The translations under genes and the position numbers were made by a program. From positions 2,170,001 to 2,234,000 of the forward strand of contig NZ_CP034550.1 in assembly GCF_009498035.1 (NCBI RefSeq): 64,000 nucleotides of DNA. The letters run 5' to 3'. This document shows positions 17,885-26,371 of this stretch, one piece after another. Source of the DNA: Saccharothrix syringae (GTDB lineage: Bacteria > Actinomycetota > Actinomycetes > Mycobacteriales > Pseudonocardiaceae). The notes under the pieces were generated by a model, which was not told where the DNA came from, made no database searches, and saw only the letters and a program-made list of their open reading frames with translations. The stretch's first letter is position 1. The number at the start of each line of letters is the position of its first letter.

Positions 17885-17914
17885 TTGACAGCCTTTCCGG
17901 CACCTCGACACGAT
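17885..17914 (+). promoter_or_regulatory. promoter of the sulfur operon
   Basis: A consensus TTGACA (17885-17890), an 18-base spacer and CACGAT (17909-17914). Initiation 7-8 bases on would fall on the ATG of the leader peptide at 17922, giving a leaderless leader ORF. Confidence 0.55.
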
Positions 17915-17921
17915 CCAGGCC

Positions 17922-18002
17922 ATGAGCACCGCTGTCGCCCTGGTCGGGCGCCTGCACGTGGACCTGCGCCGGCAGGCGGCCGCGCTCTGTCCCGGCCGCT
18001 GA
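17922..18002 (+). CDS. cysteine-attenuator leader peptide (26 aa)
   Basis: A 26-codon ORF. The end reads RLHVDLRRQAAALCPGR, matching the actinobacterial leader-peptide pattern in which R-x-HVDL-R is followed by A-x-LC and a basic end. Such peptides precede sulfur genes, and cysteine-codon leader ORFs in mycobacteria act as cysteine-responsive attenuators. Here the single Cys codon (TGT, codon 23) is close to the stop. The methanethiol-oxidase gene starts 127 bases downstream with hairpins between. The pattern match and sulfur context support the call; the mechanism here is inferred. Confidence 0.8.
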   Translation: MSTAVALVGRLHVDLRRQAAALCPGR

Positions 18003-18035
18003 GGCCCCTCTTTTCCCGCACCCCCCTAAAAGGCT

Positions 18036-18079
18036 CCCGGTAACGCCGGGGATCCCGCCGCGCACACGCGCCCGGCGGG
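18036..18079 (+). promoter_or_regulatory. candidate attenuator hairpins
   Basis: Between leader and structural gene lie CCCGG-N5-CCGGG (18036-18050) and a larger stem CCCGCCG/CGGCGGG (18054-18060 with 18073-18079) enclosing CGC-ACAC-GCG, followed by TGTTT. They could form alternative structures set by the ribosome on the leader ORF. Fold not computed. Confidence 0.45.
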
Positions 18080-18129
18080 TGTTTCGCGCACCCGGGAAAT
18101 CGGGCGCGCGACGATCCACAGGAGTGCCC

Positions 18130-19965
18130 ATGTTGTCGAACTCGCCGCGCCGGCGAAAAGTGCTGACCTCGACGGTGGCCGCGGTGCTGGCCGTCGGCGC
18201 GGTCACCTACACCGGTGGCAGCACCGCCGCCTACGCCGACGTCCGGACCACCACCGATTCGCGCACCGCGTCCGACGGCAAGCAGTACTGGGTGAAGAAC
18301 CACCTGGTGACGGGCGCCGTCGAGCGTGCCGCCGAACCGGGGCAGCGCAAGAAGTGGCTGCTGGTGTGGGCCGGTGACGAGAACATCGCCGACACCCTCG
18401 TCAAGGACGTCAAGAACCTGCCGGGCTCGCTGACCGGCGGCCTCGGCAAGGTGGTCAACGCCCTGCCCGGCCCCGACTTCCTGGCCGTCATCGACGCCAC
18501 CGAGGGCTCGCCGTCCTACGGCAAGGTGGTCAACACCGCCACCGTCGGCCCGCTGGTGGAGAACGAGCCGCACCACATGCAGTACGTGTGGCACAAGGGC
18601 GACACCGTCTACGCGGGCGCGCTGTTCGCGGCGGCCACCTACGCGTTCGACGTGTCCGCCCTGCCGGAGCTGAAGCTCAAGGGCATCAGCCTGCCCACCA
18701 ACACGCTCGGCGGCTCGGTGCCCGACGCGTACTGGACGCTGAAGGACGGCACCGCCTACGGCACCTACATGGGCGGCCCGGTCGTGCCCGGCCCGTACCT
18801 GTACGCCAACGGGCAGACCGTTGTCGGCAACGGGTTCGCGGGCAGCCCGGGTGCGCTGATCCGGTTCGACCGGGACGGCCGGGTGCTGTCGCAGACCTCC
18901 GCCGCCACGCCGCAGGGCGACAACGCCAAGCTGTGCGCGAACCTGCCGCAGCTGGCCCAGCCGACCTGCGCCAACCCGCACGGCATCCAGGCGCGCGAGG
19001 ACCTGAACACCCTCATCACCAGCGACTACGCCGAGCCGCGCAACATCATCCTGGACCCGGTCAAGCAGCCCTCGCCCTACCTGCGCCGGCCGACCGTGCG
19101 CACGTGGGACATCACCGACCGGGACAACCCGAGGCTGCGCGCGGTGTCCTACCTCCAGGACGGCCCCCGCGCCGACCCGGCCGACCCGCTGCACGCGGAG
19201 AGCCGGGCGGTCATGGAGACCACGGTGACCAACCTGCCCGGCCACAAGGGCGCGTTCGCCCAGACCATGCAGGGCGGCGCGGTGCACTACACGCCGGACA
19301 TCACCGCGCCCGAGCCCAGGTGGGTCGAGGTGTTCGACGACGGCGCCGCGTCGAAGGCGATCTTCGCCGGCAACGACTCCAACGGCGGCGGCTCGAACGG
19401 CGGTTGGATCCAGACCAGCCCGGACGACAGGTTCCTGTACCGGGCGATCTCCGGTCGGGGCAAGGGCGCGCTCGGCCCGAACGACCCCGGCGCGACCGGC
19501 GGCGTGTACGTGCTCAACATCGAGAAGCTGCTCGCGGCGGGCACGGACTTCAAGTGCCGCATCGACACCCTCGCCGAGGCGCAGAACGGCGGCGCCGAGG
19601 CGGACTGCCCGACCGTGGCGGGCGCGGTGCCGATCAACGCGGGCACGCCCGCGGCCGGCCCGCACTGGGGCGCCTACGACAACTTCGAGCTGGGCGAGGA
19701 CGGCTTCTACCACGAGACCTCCTCGCCGCGGCGGCTCGCGGTGTCGAACTACTTCGTCGCCCGGTCCGGTTTGGACGGTGACCACAAGGTCAACGTGGTG
19801 AAGGTGGCGCCGGACGGGAAGCTGACCGTCGACCAGGACTTCCGCGACGAGTTCAGCGGCCAGGTCGGCATCAACTTCAACCGCCGCGACTGGCCGCACG
19901 GCGCGTTCGGCAACGCCAAGCCGCACTCGGAGCTGTTCGTCGTCGCGGATGCGGACGTGAAGTAG
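18130..19965 (+). CDS. exported methanethiol oxidase homologue (SELENBP1/SBP56 family)
   Basis: 611 residues from ATG 18130 (AGGAG site). The N-terminus RRRKVLTSTVAAVLAVGAV and a likely cleavage after AAYA indicate export, possibly by Tat. Family blocks include PHHMQYVW (about 158-165), NPHGIQARED, TWDITDRDNPR and the C-terminal RRDWPHGAFGNAKPHSELFV, with conserved His expected to hold copper. Family members oxidise methanethiol to formaldehyde, hydrogen sulfide and hydrogen peroxide. At 611 residues it is longer than the usual 460 or so. It is the first structural gene after a cysteine leader peptide, and the next gene overlaps it by one base, which supports a sulfur-salvage role. Confidence 0.85.
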   Translation: MLSNSPRRRKVLTSTVAAVLAVGAVTYTGGSTAAYADVRTTTDSRTASDGKQYWVKNHLVTGAVERAAEPGQRKKWLLVWAGDENIADTLVKDVKNLPGSLTGGLGKVVNALPGPDFLAVIDATEGSPSYGKVVNTATVGPLVENEPHHMQYVWHKGDTVYAGALFAAATYAFDVSALPELKLKGISLPTNTLGGSVPDAYWTLKDGTAYGTYMGGPVVPGPYLYANGQTVVGNGFAGSPGALIRFDRDGRVLSQTSAATPQGDNAKLCANLPQLAQPTCANPHGIQAREDLNTLITSDYAEPRNIILDPVKQPSPYLRRPTVRTWDITDRDNPRLRAVSYLQDGPRADPADPLHAESRAVMETTVTNLPGHKGAFAQTMQGGAVHYTPDITAPEPRWVEVFDDGAASKAIFAGNDSNGGGSNGGWIQTSPDDRFLYRAISGRGKGALGPNDPGATGGVYVLNIEKLLAAGTDFKCRIDTLAEAQNGGAEADCPTVAGAVPINAGTPAAGPHWGAYDNFELGEDGFYHETSSPRRLAVSNYFVARSGLDGDHKVNVVKVAPDGKLTVDQDFRDEFSGQVGINFNRRDWPHGAFGNAKPHSELFVVADADVK

Positions 19966-21668
19966 TGGAGCACTCCCACGGCGGTCTCGACGCGGGCCCG
20001 GTCGACGGGTCGGCCTGGTTCCTGGTGCTGCGGCTCGTGCTGCTGCTCGCCACGGCGCTCGTCGCCGGGGCGGGGCTGGTGCGGCCGCGGGTGGAGCCGC
20101 TGCCGGGGCGGGCGCGGTCGGCGGTGGTGGCGGCCGCCGCGGTGTCGGCCGGCCTGGCGCTGGTGTCGGTGGCGGTGCTGGACGTCAACGTCGTCGGTGC
20201 GGCGGCGCACGTGCTGCTGGTGCTCGCGGTGCCGATGCTGTTCGTCCGGCCGGTGGCGGCCCGGTGGGCCTCGGTGGCCCTGGTGCTGCTGCTGGTGCTG
20301 GAGACCGCCGTGGGGCGTTCGGGGGCGCAGCTCCTGGTGGACGGCGCCTACGTGGCCGCCTCGGTGGCGTGGTTCGGTGCCGCCTTCGCCCGCGAGGCGG
20401 GGGCGGCCCGGGGCCCGCGGCCCGGTCTGCCGGTCCTGGGCGCGGTGCTCGTGCTGGCGGGCGGTGCGCGGCTGCTGACCTCGGGCGTCGCGTTCGACCG
20501 CCGGCTGGTCGACACCGCGCTCGGGCTGGTGCTGCTGGCCGCGGTGGCGCTGCCGCCGGTGGCGGTCCTGCTGTCCACCAAGGGCCGCCGGTACGGCACG
20601 GCGGTCGTCGTGGCGGCGTTCACGGCCTGGGGCGCGCTGGCGGCGGTGCCCCAGCCGGCCGAGTTGCCCGTGCCGGGGGTCCCGGTGCTGGCCGACGCGA
20701 CCCTGGCGGGCCGGCACGTGCCGGTGCTGGTCAGCCCGCACCGGCCGGGCCGCAACCTGGTGCACCTCCCGGCGGGCGCGGGCACCGGCCTGGTGGTGGC
20801 CGTCGGCGACCGGGAGGTGCCCGCCGTGCCGGTCGAGGGCGCGGAGGGCACGTGGGCGGAGGTCGACCTGCCCGCCGGGCGCGGTGCGATCACCGTCCGC
20901 GCCGGTGGCGACTCGGCCTCGGTCGACGTCGACCCCGGCACCGAACCGGGGCCCGGCCTCGGCGCGGACGCGCCGGAGTGCGCCTCCGCCGCGCTGGGCG
21001 GCCTGCTGGCCGGGCGGCGCGAGGTCCTGGCGGCCTGCCCGGCCGACGGGCTGGCCCCGGAGGACGAGGCGGCGCTGGGGCGGCTGGTGTCGTTCCTCGG
21101 GGAGCGCGGCGCGGGCGGCATCGTGCTGGCCGCCGACGACTCGCCGCGCGGGACCCGGGCCGCGCGGGTGGTCCGCGAGGCGGCGGCCGGGATCGGGCTG
21201 CGCGTCGACGACGAGGCGGGGCCCGACACCGCGCTGGTCGCGGTGTCCGGGTGGGCGGTGGCGCACCGGGCGCTGTCCGCCGCGGCGGCGGCGCAGGCCG
21301 AACGCCCCGTGCACGGGCACGGCCTGTACCTGGCGCCGTGGCTGCTCACCACGCCCCTGGCGACCGCGGCCACCACGGTCAGCGCACCGCTGGGCTTCGA
21401 CCCGCGCGAGCCGCTGCCGGTCGGGTACGCGGTGGCCGTGGGCAACGGGTTCGGCGGCGAGAACCCCACCCCGGCGGGGTTCCGCTCGTGGCTGGGCGGG
21501 CGGGAGCCGTCGTCCGGCGGCGTGCGGCTGTACGCCGTGGCGCAGGTGACGGCCATGCCCATGGGGCCGGACGAGGTGCACGCGCCCGGCATGCCCATGA
21601 CGGAGGAACTGGCGGGTCAGTGGATCCCCAAGGCGACGGTGGTCCCGGTCAGCGGGCCGCTGGTCTGA
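19965..21668 (+). CDS. multispanning membrane protein with Met/His-rich tail
   Basis: 567 residues starting at GTG 19965, which shares one base with the preceding stop. It begins MEHSHGGL and has about seven hydrophobic helices up to residue 230, then a large extracytoplasmic region. Near the C-terminus lies AMPMGPDEVHAPGMPM, a Met/His cluster of the kind that binds copper in exported proteins, and HGHGLY occurs upstream. Because the preceding enzyme belongs to a copper-dependent family, copper delivery or membrane anchoring for it is a reasonable guess. I do not recognise the family with certainty; some actinobacterial homologues carry uncharacterised-domain labels. Confidence 0.8.
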   Translation: MEHSHGGLDAGPVDGSAWFLVLRLVLLLATALVAGAGLVRPRVEPLPGRARSAVVAAAAVSAGLALVSVAVLDVNVVGAAAHVLLVLAVPMLFVRPVAARWASVALVLLLVLETAVGRSGAQLLVDGAYVAASVAWFGAAFAREAGAARGPRPGLPVLGAVLVLAGGARLLTSGVAFDRRLVDTALGLVLLAAVALPPVAVLLSTKGRRYGTAVVVAAFTAWGALAAVPQPAELPVPGVPVLADATLAGRHVPVLVSPHRPGRNLVHLPAGAGTGLVVAVGDREVPAVPVEGAEGTWAEVDLPAGRGAITVRAGGDSASVDVDPGTEPGPGLGADAPECASAALGGLLAGRREVLAACPADGLAPEDEAALGRLVSFLGERGAGGIVLAADDSPRGTRAARVVREAAAGIGLRVDDEAGPDTALVAVSGWAVAHRALSAAAAAQAERPVHGHGLYLAPWLLTTPLATAATTVSAPLGFDPREPLPVGYAVAVGNGFGGENPTPAGFRSWLGGREPSSGGVRLYAVAQVTAMPMGPDEVHAPGMPMTEELAGQWIPKATVVPVSGPLV

Positions 21669-21691
21669 GGTTTTTCGAAGGAGGAGGACGG

Positions 21692-21889
21692 ATGAAGACG
21701 ACGACGAGGGTGGTGGTCACCGCGCTCGCGGTGGCGGCGCTCGGGGTCGGCACGGGCGGCGTGGCCTTCGCGGACACGCCGGTCTGGGTGCTGCCCGGCG
21801 TGGACCTGGGCGGCCCGCTCGGCCCCACCACCGGGGTGCCGGGCGCGCTGGCACCCCTGTTCGACCTGTTCAAGCTCATCGGTGCATGA
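21692..21889 (+). CDS. small secreted protein A (65 aa)
   Basis: 65 residues after a strong GGAGGAGG site. A clear Sec signal (MKTTTRVVVTALAVAALGVG, cleavage near AFA-DT) leaves about 37 hydrophobic, Cys-free residues rich in Pro, Gly and Leu: TPVWVLPGVDLGGPLGP and then a short helix ending LFKLIGA. Function unknown. It lies in the sulfur operon and is followed 13 bases later by a similar small gene. Confidence 0.75.
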   Translation: MKTTTRVVVTALAVAALGVGTGGVAFADTPVWVLPGVDLGGPLGPTTGVPGALAPLFDLFKLIGA

Positions 21890-21902
21890 GGAGTTGGTGG
21901 AG

Positions 21903-22121
21903 ATGAAGAAGTCCCTCGCCCGCGCGGTCGTGGCGGCCGCCCTGTCCGGTCTGGTGCTCACCGGCGCGGCCGCGCCCGCGCTGGCCGACCCGGTGATCGT
22001 GGACGAGCCCGACACCGGCGGGCTGGAGAACATCTGGACGTTCACCCCGGTGCTCGGCATCCCGGTGATCGGCCTGGTGCAGCAGCTCGTCAAGGCCCCC
22101 AACGGGCTCATCCCGAACTGA
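21903..22121 (+). CDS. small secreted protein B (72 aa)
   Basis: 72 residues from ATG 21903. It has a signal peptide (MKKSLARAVVAAALSGLVLT, cleavage near ALA-DP) and a mature part of about 43 residues with TFTPVLGIPVIGLVQQLVKA. Like protein A it is Cys-free with hydrophobic Pro/Gly-rich segments and an aromatic Trp near the mature start, so the two may be distant paralogues. No known family recognised. Confidence 0.75.
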   Translation: MKKSLARAVVAAALSGLVLTGAAAPALADPVIVDEPDTGGLENIWTFTPVLGIPVIGLVQQLVKAPNGLIPN

Positions 22122-22129
22122 CCACCGCG

Positions 22130-22156
22130 CCCCGGCCGCTCCCGGCGGCCGGGGCC
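22130..22156 (+). terminator. intra-operon hairpin before the YeeE gene
   Basis: GCCCCGGCCGC (22130-22140) pairs perfectly with GCGGCCGGGGC (22146-22156) around the loop TCCCG. It may terminate some transcripts so that the transporter is made at a lower level than the upstream genes. Confidence 0.55.
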
Positions 22157-22176
22157 CCACCCCCTTGGAGGCCCGC

Positions 22177-23442
22177 GTGACCACGACGTCCAGACCACCG
22201 TCGGGGAGGTTCCTCGACTTCCCGACCTCCTGCCCCGCACCGGCCCCCCGGCCGGAGGAACCCGTGCGGTGGGTCCCGCTGCTGGTGGCGGGCCTGCTGG
22301 GGATCGGGTTGACCACGTACGTGTGGTCCTCGTACGGCGGGAAGAACGGCGCGCTGCTCGCGCTGGGCCTCGGCCTGGGCCTGGCGCTGTTCCACTCCCG
22401 GTTCGGCTTCACCTCCGCGTGGCGGCAGCTCGTGGCCGTCGGCAACGGCCAGGGGCTGCGCGCGCACACCCTGCTGCTGGGCACGGCGGCGACGCTGGTC
22501 GCCCTGGTCGCCTCCACCGGCTCGGGCCTGTTCGGGTCGGTGCCGAAGGCGACTGCCGGGCCGCTCGGGCTCGCGCTGCTCGTCGGCGCCACCCTGTTCG
22601 CCATCGGCATGCAGCTGGGCGGCGCGTGCGCGTCCGGCACCCTGTTCGCGGTCGGCGCGGGTCAGTCCGCGATCGTGCTGACCCTCGGCGGTTTCGTGCT
22701 CGGCTCGGTGCTCTACACGTGGGCGTTCCCGCTGTTCGACGGGTGGCCCGCGGTGCCGGGCGTGCTGCTGTCCGACCACGTCGGCTGGTTCGGCTCGTGG
22801 CTGGTGACGGTCCTGGTGCTGGTGGCCATCGTGCTGGTCACGCGGGTCGTGCAGGCGCGGCGCAACCCACCGCCGGTGGACGCGGTGCCGACCGCGCGCG
22901 GCGTGGCCCGGGTGTTCCGCGGGTCGTGGCCGGTGCTGGTGGGCGCGGTGGTGCTCGGCGTGCTGGCGGGCGCGGTGTTCCTGGTGTCCGGCGGCACCTG
23001 GGGCGTGACGTTCGCGTTCGCGCTGTGGGGCGCCAAGCTGCTCCAGCTGGTCGGGCTGCACCCGGAGGCGTGGGAGTTCTGGCAGGCGCAGTCCAACGCC
23101 AGGGCGCTGGCCTCGCCGGTGTGGGTGGACCGGACGACGCTGACCAACGTCGGCATCATGATCGGCGCGGCGGTCGCGGCCGCGGCGGCGGGCGCCTGGA
23201 GGCTCCACCGCGGCATCCCGTGGCGCACGGCCCTGGCCGCGGTGCTCGGCGGGGTGCTGATGGGCATCGGCGCGCGGCTGGCCGGCGGCTGCAACATCGG
23301 CGCGTACCTGGGCGGCATCTCGGTCGGCAGCCTCCACGGCTGGCTGTGGGGGGTGTTCGCGCTGGGCGGCACGTGGGTCGGCCTGAAGCTGCGGCCGCTG
23401 TTCGGGCTGGCCAACCCGAAGCCGGGTGACGGCGTCTGCTGA
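22177..23442 (+). CDS. YeeE/YedE (TsuA-like) sulfur-compound transporter
   Basis: 421 residues, GTG 22177 after TTGGAGG. About nine to ten membrane segments contain the family's Cys motifs GGACASGTLF (about residue 149) and GGCNIGAYLGGISVG (about residue 369), which in TsuA relay thiosulfate through the membrane. It also ends in a Cys (GDGVC). The likely role is import of thiosulfate or a related sulfur species. It closes the leader-peptide operon, so methanethiol oxidation products and sulfur uptake appear to be co-regulated. Confidence 0.88.
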   Translation: MTTTSRPPSGRFLDFPTSCPAPAPRPEEPVRWVPLLVAGLLGIGLTTYVWSSYGGKNGALLALGLGLGLALFHSRFGFTSAWRQLVAVGNGQGLRAHTLLLGTAATLVALVASTGSGLFGSVPKATAGPLGLALLVGATLFAIGMQLGGACASGTLFAVGAGQSAIVLTLGGFVLGSVLYTWAFPLFDGWPAVPGVLLSDHVGWFGSWLVTVLVLVAIVLVTRVVQARRNPPPVDAVPTARGVARVFRGSWPVLVGAVVLGVLAGAVFLVSGGTWGVTFAFALWGAKLLQLVGLHPEAWEFWQAQSNARALASPVWVDRTTLTNVGIMIGAAVAAAAAGAWRLHRGIPWRTALAAVLGGVLMGIGARLAGGCNIGAYLGGISVGSLHGWLWGVFALGGTWVGLKLRPLFGLANPKPGDGVC

Positions 23443-23447
23443 AAAGG

Positions 23448-23487
23448 GCCCGGCCGCCGGACCGCCGATCGGGTTCGGGGGCCGGGC
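23448..23487 (+). terminator. hairpin after YeeE gene
   Basis: GCCCGGCC (23448-23455) pairs with GGCCGGGC (23480-23487), six bases after the stop codon; loop of 24 bases. Confidence 0.45.
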
Positions 23488-23610
23488 GCCCCGGTGCAGT
23501 CGACAATGTTCGAAGCCGAATGCGGTCGAATTCCGGAATCCCGCTATTCCGGCCTCCCGGCCGCGCCGTCTGGAATATCCGCAACAATGATCCATTGGCG
23601 ACGAAAGCTC

Positions 23611-23661
23611 TTCACGGTTGGTCACGGGCGTGCTACGGTCCGATTTCTGGGAGCGTTCCCA
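23611..23661 (+). promoter_or_regulatory. GH6 promoter with CebR-like operator
   Basis: TTCACG (23611-23616), 17-base spacer, TACGGT (23634-23639). Just downstream lies TGGGAGCGTTCCCA (23648-23661), 13 of 14 bases identical to the TGGGAGCGCTCCCA box bound by the cellobiose-responsive repressor CebR in Streptomyces. A repressor there would block the start of the cellulase transcript. Confidence 0.75.
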
Positions 23662-23707
23662 GGAATCCGCCGCCCGAATGTGTGATCCACATACCAGGGA
23701 GCCGAAG

Positions 23708-25090
23708 ATGCCACTGAAGTCATCACCAGGCCCGATCGGGAGGCGGAGGCCGCGCCGCGGGCTCGCCGCGACGGCGGCGTTCGCGTTCGCCGCGGCCACG
23801 GCGCTGGGCACCGGGCCGGCCGCCGCGGACGTGACCGCCGCCGCGCGCGTGGACAACCCGTACGCCGGTGCGTCGGTGTACGTGAACCCGGAGTGGTCCG
23901 ACAAGGCGCGCGCCGACGGCGGGTCGGCCATCGCCAACCAGCCCACGTTCGTCTGGCTGGACCGGATCGCCGCGATCAACGGCGTGAACGGCGGCCGCGG
24001 CCTGCGCTCGCACCTGGACAACGCGGTGAGCCAGGCGGGCGGGCGCCCGATGGTGGTCCAGTTCGTCATCTACAACCTGCCCGGTCGAGACTGCTCGGCG
24101 CTGGCGTCCAACGGCGAGTTGGGTCCCGACGACCTGCCCCGCTACAAGACCGAGTACATCGACCCGATCGCCGCGATCATGGGCGACTCGAAGTACGCGA
24201 ACCTGCGCATCGTGACGGTCATCGAGATCGACTCGCTGCCCAACCTCGTGACCAACGTCGGCAGCCGGCCGACCGCCACGGCCGCGTGCGACCGGATGCT
24301 GCAGAACGGCAACTACGTCAACGGCGTCGGGTACGCGCTGGCCAAGCTCGGCGCGATCGGGAACGTCTACAACTACATCGACGCCGCTCACCACGGGTGG
24401 ATCGGGTGGGACGACAACTTCAACGCCTCCGCGACGCTGTTCGCCCAGGCCGCCCGCGCCTCGGGCAGCACGGTCAACAACGTCACCGGGTTCATCTCGA
24501 ACACCGCGAACTACGGTGTCCTGAAAGAGGACAACTTCACCATCAACGACAACGTGAACGGCACTTCCGTGCGCCAGTCGAAGTGGGTCGACTGGAACCG
24601 GTACGTCGACGAGCTGTCGTTCGCCCAGGCGTTCCGCACGCAATTGATCAGCGCCGGGTTCCCGTCGAACATCGGAATGCTGATCGACACCTCGCGCAAC
24701 GGCTGGGGCGGCGCCCAGCGCCCGACGGGCAAGGGCCCGACCACGAGCGTGGACGCGTACGTCGACGGCGGCCGTTACGACCGCCGCATCCACCTCGGAA
24801 ACTGGTGCAACCAGTCCGGGGCGGGCATCGGTGAGCGGCCGAAGGCGAGCCCGGCCGCCGGCATCGACGCCTACGTGTGGGCCAAGCCGCCGGGCGAGTC
24901 GGACGGCGCGAGCCGCGAGATCCCGAACGACGAGGGCAAGGGCTTCGACCGGATGTGCGACCCGACCTACAGCGGCAACCCGCGCAACAACAACAACATG
25001 TCCGGTGCGCTGGCCGATGCGCCGCTGTCCGGGCACTGGTTCTCGGCCCAGTTCCGCCAGCTCGTGGCCAACGCCTACCCGCGGCTCTAG
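23708..25090 (+). CDS. secreted GH6 cellulase (cellobiohydrolase/endoglucanase)
   Basis: 460 residues from ATG 23708. A twin-arginine-rich signal (RRRPRRGLAATAAFAFAAAT) ends near AAA-DV. The GH6 signature VIYNLPGRDCSALASNGE has Arg-Asp-Cys at 127-129, and VIEIDSLPNLV supplies the general acid Asp about 175. The tail YSGNPRNNNNMSGAL and GHWFSAQFRQLV are typical of GH6. There is no carbohydrate-binding module, which many actinobacterial GH6 enzymes have. The enzyme cuts beta-1,4-glucan outside the cell, and the CebR-like box predicts induction by cellobiose. Confidence 0.93.
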   Translation: MPLKSSPGPIGRRRPRRGLAATAAFAFAAATALGTGPAAADVTAAARVDNPYAGASVYVNPEWSDKARADGGSAIANQPTFVWLDRIAAINGVNGGRGLRSHLDNAVSQAGGRPMVVQFVIYNLPGRDCSALASNGELGPDDLPRYKTEYIDPIAAIMGDSKYANLRIVTVIEIDSLPNLVTNVGSRPTATAACDRMLQNGNYVNGVGYALAKLGAIGNVYNYIDAAHHGWIGWDDNFNASATLFAQAARASGSTVNNVTGFISNTANYGVLKEDNFTINDNVNGTSVRQSKWVDWNRYVDELSFAQAFRTQLISAGFPSNIGMLIDTSRNGWGGAQRPTGKGPTTSVDAYVDGGRYDRRIHLGNWCNQSGAGIGERPKASPAAGIDAYVWAKPPGESDGASREIPNDEGKGFDRMCDPTYSGNPRNNNNMSGALADAPLSGHWFSAQFRQLVANAYPRL

Positions 25091-25101
25091 GACCGGCACC
25101 G

Positions 25102-25137
25102 CGGGGTGCCCCGGGGCCGCCGGCCCGGGGCACCCCG
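25102..25137 (+). terminator. terminator of GH6 gene
   Basis: CGGGGTGCCCCGGG (25102-25115) and CCCGGGGCACCCCG (25124-25137) form a perfect 14-bp stem with an 8-base loop, 12 bases after the stop. Confidence 0.75.
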
Positions 25138-25140
25138 TCG

Positions 25141-25359
25141 TCACGCCGCCGTGCGGTCGGGGGAGTCGCCGACCAGCGTCGGCGGCCGGTGCTCGCGCAG
25201 CCACGCCGGGTAGGCCCCGACGTGGTGGTGGTCGTAGGCCGGCCGGTCGGGAAGGACTGGTCGGGCAACCACCCCTCGGACCGGGCCCGGGTCGCGTCGG
25301 GCGTGAACGGTGATCCCCTCCACGGTGCCGGCAAGGCGGTGGGCGGCCCGAGCGGGCAC
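25141..25359 (-). other. possible gene remnant in the 25.1-25.4 kb gap
   Basis: The stretch 25,091-25,459 has no convincing gene. One reverse-strand frame (72 codons) ends in DHHHVGAYPAWLREHRPPTL and looks like the C-terminus of a protein whose body is missing. It could be a decayed gene or chance; no ribosome site is seen and I assign no function. Confidence 0.25.
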
Positions 25360-25459
25360 GTCATGCGCCTGCCCGGCCAGATGCCGCGCCGACCCCCTCG
25401 CCGAGGTCGGTCAGGAATCGAGAAGCACGGCCCGGCGGCCCGCGCCTAGCCTGATCGCC

Positions 25460-25870
25460 ATGGACATCACCATCCACACCACCGTCCTCCCGCACGAGGA
25501 CCCGGAAGCGTCCCTGGCCTTCTACCGCGACACCCTCGGCTTCGAGGTCCGCAGCGACGTCGGGCAGGGGCGGATGCGCTGGATCACGGTCGGCCCCGTC
25601 GGCCAGCCGGGCACCTCCATCCTCCTGGCGCCGCCGGCCGCGGACCCCGGGATCACCGAGGACGAGCGCCGCACCATCGCCGAGATGATGGCCAAGGGCA
25701 CCTACGGCTGGATCCTGCTGGCCACCCCCGACCTGGACGGCACGTTCGAGAAGGTCCAGGCGGGCGACGCCGAGGTCGTCCAGGAGCCGACCGAGCAGCC
25801 GTACGGCGTGCGCGACTGCGCCTTCCGCGACCCCGCGGGCAACCTGGTCCGCATCCAGGAACTCCGCTGA
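25460..25870 (+). CDS. VOC (glyoxalase-fold) family protein
   Basis: 136 residues from ATG 25460. It shows the VOC pattern: TTVLPHEDPEASLAFYRDTL at the N-terminus and RDCAFRDPAGNLVRIQELR at the C-terminus with the metal-binding Glu. Such proteins include glyoxalases, dioxygenases and antibiotic-binding proteins. An AraC-type regulator follows 15 bases later; VOC-AraC pairs are common in actinomycetes, and the regulator probably controls this gene. Confidence 0.88.
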   Translation: MDITIHTTVLPHEDPEASLAFYRDTLGFEVRSDVGQGRMRWITVGPVGQPGTSILLAPPAADPGITEDERRTIAEMMAKGTYGWILLATPDLDGTFEKVQAGDAEVVQEPTEQPYGVRDCAFRDPAGNLVRIQELR

Positions 25871-25885
25871 GGAAGGGGGCCTCCC

Positions 25886-26371
<486 letters not shown>

